64,000 nucleotides of DNA from assembly GCF_026122795.1 (NCBI RefSeq), contig NZ_JAIWQV010000001.1, forward strand, positions 62,001 through 126,000. The letters are read 5' to 3'. Both the position numbers and the translations under genes were made by a program. Positions 62,441 through 64,000 of the stretch are shown one piece after another. Source of the stretch: Buchnera aphidicola (Chaitophorus viminalis) (GTDB lineage: Bacteria > Pseudomonadota > Gammaproteobacteria > Enterobacterales > Enterobacteriaceae). Numbering within the stretch: the stretch's first letter is position 1; every line of letters starts with the position of its first letter. The notes beneath the pieces were generated by a model. That model made no database searches. It saw nothing but the letters and a program-made list of their open reading frames with translations, and was not told the DNA's origin.

Positions 62441-62746
62441 ATGGCTAAAAAATGTATGAAAGAAAGAGAAATTAAAAGAAGATATTTATCTAAAAAATTT
62501 TACAATCAAAGAATGGAATTAAAATCTATAATTAAAAATATAAAATTGTCTAAAGAAAAACGTTGGAAAGCTGTTTTAAAATTACAAAAATTACCTCGAG
62601 ATTCTAGTATATCGCGTCAGAGAAATCGTTGTTATATTACAGGTAGACCTCATGGTTTTTTAAGAAAATTTGGTTTTAGTAGAATTAAATTAAGAGAAGC
62701 AGCTATGAGAGGAGAAGTTCCTGGTTTAAGAAAATCTAGTTGGTAA
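62441..62746 (+). CDS. rpsN: 30S ribosomal protein S14 (zinc-free form)
   Basis: 101 residues as in E. coli, the long form without the CXXC zinc pairs. [17 protein letters not shown] (about 48-64), [14 protein letters not shown] and [21 protein letters not shown] ribosome site upstream. Confidence 0.98.
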   Translation: MAKKCMKEREIKRRYLSKKFYNQRMELKSIIKNIKLSKEKRWKAVLKLQKLPRDSSISRQRNRCYITGRPHGFLRKFGFSRIKLREAAMRGEVPGLRKSSW

Positions 62747-62777
62747 AAGTATTTTAATTGTATTAAGGAAATATATT

Positions 62778-63170
62778 ATGAGTATGCAAGATCCTATATC
62801 TGATATGTTTGTGCGCATTAAAAATGCTCAATCTGCAAATAAAATTTCAGTAAATATTCCTTTTTCTAATTTTAAAACAGAAATTGCTAAACTTTTAAAA
62901 AAAGAAGGTTATATAGAAAATTATTTTGTAAAACATATGCAGAAATCTAATTTAGAAATTTTTTTGAAATATTTTAAAGGAAAACCAGTAATAGAAAGTA
63001 TTATAAGAGTTAGCAAGCCTGGATTAAGAATATATAAAACAAGGAATGAAATTCCACAAGTAATTTCTGGTTTAGGTATTGCAATTATTTCTACATCTCA
63101 AGGTGTACTCTCTGATCGAGAAGCTAGAAAAATAGGTTTAGGTGGAGAAATTATTTGTTATGTATCTTAA
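62778..63170 (+). CDS. rpsH: 30S ribosomal protein S8
   Basis: 130 residues as in E. coli. [17 protein letters not shown] (about 2-18) and the C-terminal [20 protein letters not shown] (about 99-118) are conserved. In E. coli S8 represses the spc operon by binding the rplE leader; a matching structure was not identified. Confidence 0.98.
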   Translation: MSMQDPISDMFVRIKNAQSANKISVNIPFSNFKTEIAKLLKKEGYIENYFVKHMQKSNLEIFLKYFKGKPVIESIIRVSKPGLRIYKTRNEIPQVISGLGIAIISTSQGVLSDREARKIGLGGEIICYVS

Positions 63171-63184
63171 TTAAAGGAAAAAAT

Positions 63185-63730
63185 ATGTCTAGAATTGCTA
63201 AACGTTCTATTATAGTTCCTAATAATATTAAAGTAATATTAAAAAATCAAGATATTGTGATTCAAGGGGAAAAAGGTACGTTAAAACGTACTTTTAATAA
63301 ATTAGTAAATATTAGTTATATAAATAATATATTAACTTTTAAAGCGCGTTATAAATCTGATTCATTAGGATGGATGCAAGCAGGAACTGCTAGATCATTA
63401 ACCAATTCTATGATTATTGGAGTGACATGTGGATTTTCTAAAAAATTGCATTTAATCGGGGTTGGATATAAATTTTCTATAGAAAATATAAATACAAATG
63501 AACTTATATTATCTTTAGGATATTCACATAATATTAAATATATTTTTCCATTAGGAATTAATATTGAATTAATTTCATCAACGGAAATTCTAATTAAAGG
63601 TATAGATAAGCAATTAGTAGGTCAAGTTTCTGCAAATTTAAGAAAATATCGTAAACCTGATTCTTATAAAGGAAAAGGTGTACGATATTTCAATGAATTT
63701 GTAAAAACTAAAGAGGCAAAGAAAAAGTAA
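63185..63730 (+). CDS. rplF: 50S ribosomal protein L6
   Basis: 181 residues (177 in E. coli) from ATG 63185 ([16 protein letters not shown]), with AAAGGAAA before it; in-frame codons upstream lie inside rps[20 protein letters not shown] (about 62-80) and the signature [16 protein letters not shown] (about 154-169) are seen. Confidence 0.97.
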   Translation: MSRIAKRSIIVPNNIKVILKNQDIVIQGEKGTLKRTFNKLVNISYINNILTFKARYKSDSLGWMQAGTARSLTNSMIIGVTCGFSKKLHLIGVGYKFSIENINTNELILSLGYSHNIKYIFPLGINIELISSTEILIKGIDKQLVGQVSANLRKYRKPDSYKGKGVRYFNEFVKTKEAKKK

Positions 63731-63731
63731 T

Positions 63732-64000
63732 ATGAAAAATATGAATTTAGTTAAATATTCTAGAAAAAAAAGAGCTTTAAAAATACGTAAAAAATTAAAA
63801 TCTTTAAAAAAGGTACGTTTAGTCGTATATAGAACTTCTCGTCATATTTATGCTCAAATTATTTCTTGTAATAATTTTTCTGTTTTAGTAACTGCATCAA
63901 CTTTAGAAAAAGATATTAATAAAAATTTAGGATATACTGGAAATAAAATTTCTGCTGAAATTATTGGTAAAATTATTGCACAACGTGCTTTAAAAAAAGG
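63732..64000 (+). CDS. rplR: 50S ribosomal protein L18 (partial, runs off the window)
   Basis: The first 89 codons of L18, a 5S rRNA-binding protein of about 117 residues. The segments [16 protein letters not shown] (about 28-43), [17 protein letters not shown] and the final QRALKKG match the family. ATG 63732 begins one base after the rplF stop; a second ATG at 63741 is possible. The 3' end lies beyond 64000. Confidence 0.95.
   Translation, partial: MKNMNLVKYSRKKRALKIRKKLKSLKKVRLVVYRTSRHIYAQIISCNNFSVLVTASTLEKDINKNLGYTGNKISAEIIGKIIAQRALKK

Overview
The window is bacterial chromosome of extreme A+T bias (spacers are almost pure A/T, Lys/Asn/Ile dominate the proteins, and G+C survives mainly in tRNAs and conserved motifs). 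Every recognisable gene is gammaproteobacterial and the gene blocks follow E. coli order with most members deleted. Retained amino-acid synthesis genes (ilvC, ilvD, trpE, trpG, dapF, aroK, aroB) together with loss of neighbours such as ilvA, hscA, dam and hflKC fit Buchnera aphidicola, the obligate aphid symbiont. trpE and trpG lie here on the chromosome, which from literature memory points to a lineage without the amplified trpEG plasmid (reported for some Eriosomatinae); the lineage call is inference.

Layout. 1-4,020: der, then a reduced iron-sulfur cluster operon on the minus strand (iscS, iscU, a frameshifted hscB, fdx; hscA absent). 4,250-9,990: tRNA-Trp, ilvD, ilvC, trxA, rho. 10,190-13,220: tRNA-Arg/His/Pro, cyaY, dapF and an MFS transporter. 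13,220-14,930: a T38 run and an unrecognised 316-residue gene. 15,040-20,540: fpr, hslU, hslV, rpmE, trpG, trpE. 20,970-24,560: tRNA-Gly, orn, pgi, miaA. 24,980-30,560: purA, an N-terminally shortened rnr, rpsF, rpsR, rplI, dut, pyrE. 30,635-40,130: tRNA-Ile2, tRNA-Asn, tmaR (yeeX), sbcB, yggX, mutY, trmB, hemW, ruvX, dnaB, dusA, ssb. 40,230-49,200: bioH, nfuA, ansA, prfC, tRNA-Ser, aroK, aroB, rpe, trpS. 50,400-64,000: tusDCB, the str operon (rpsL, rpsG, fusA, tufA) and the S10/spc ribosomal protein operons from rpsJ to rplR, which runs off the end.

How the genes work together. The window carries most of a minimal Fe-S system (IscS, IscU, ferredoxin, frataxin, NfuA, Fpr as likely electron donor, YggX) and some clients (MutY, HemW, IlvD). 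IlvC and IlvD are the middle steps of Val/Ile synthesis, TrpEG the committed step of Trp synthesis, and AroK/AroB feed the shikimate pathway, in line with provisioning of the host. The remainder is translation, tRNA modification (TusDCB, MiaA, TrmB, DusA), replication and nucleotide synthesis.

The observations most worth following are: hscB broken at an A15 run while hscA is missing but the HscA-binding motif of IscU is kept; substituted nucleotide-binding motifs in MiaA and in the first GTPase domain of Der; a CAPC thioredoxin; an RNase R reduced to its catalytic and S1 parts; two T runs of 35 and 38 nt; and an unrecognised protein with an internal duplication. I found no mobile elements, CRISPR arrays or rRNA genes, and no clear new multi-gene system.
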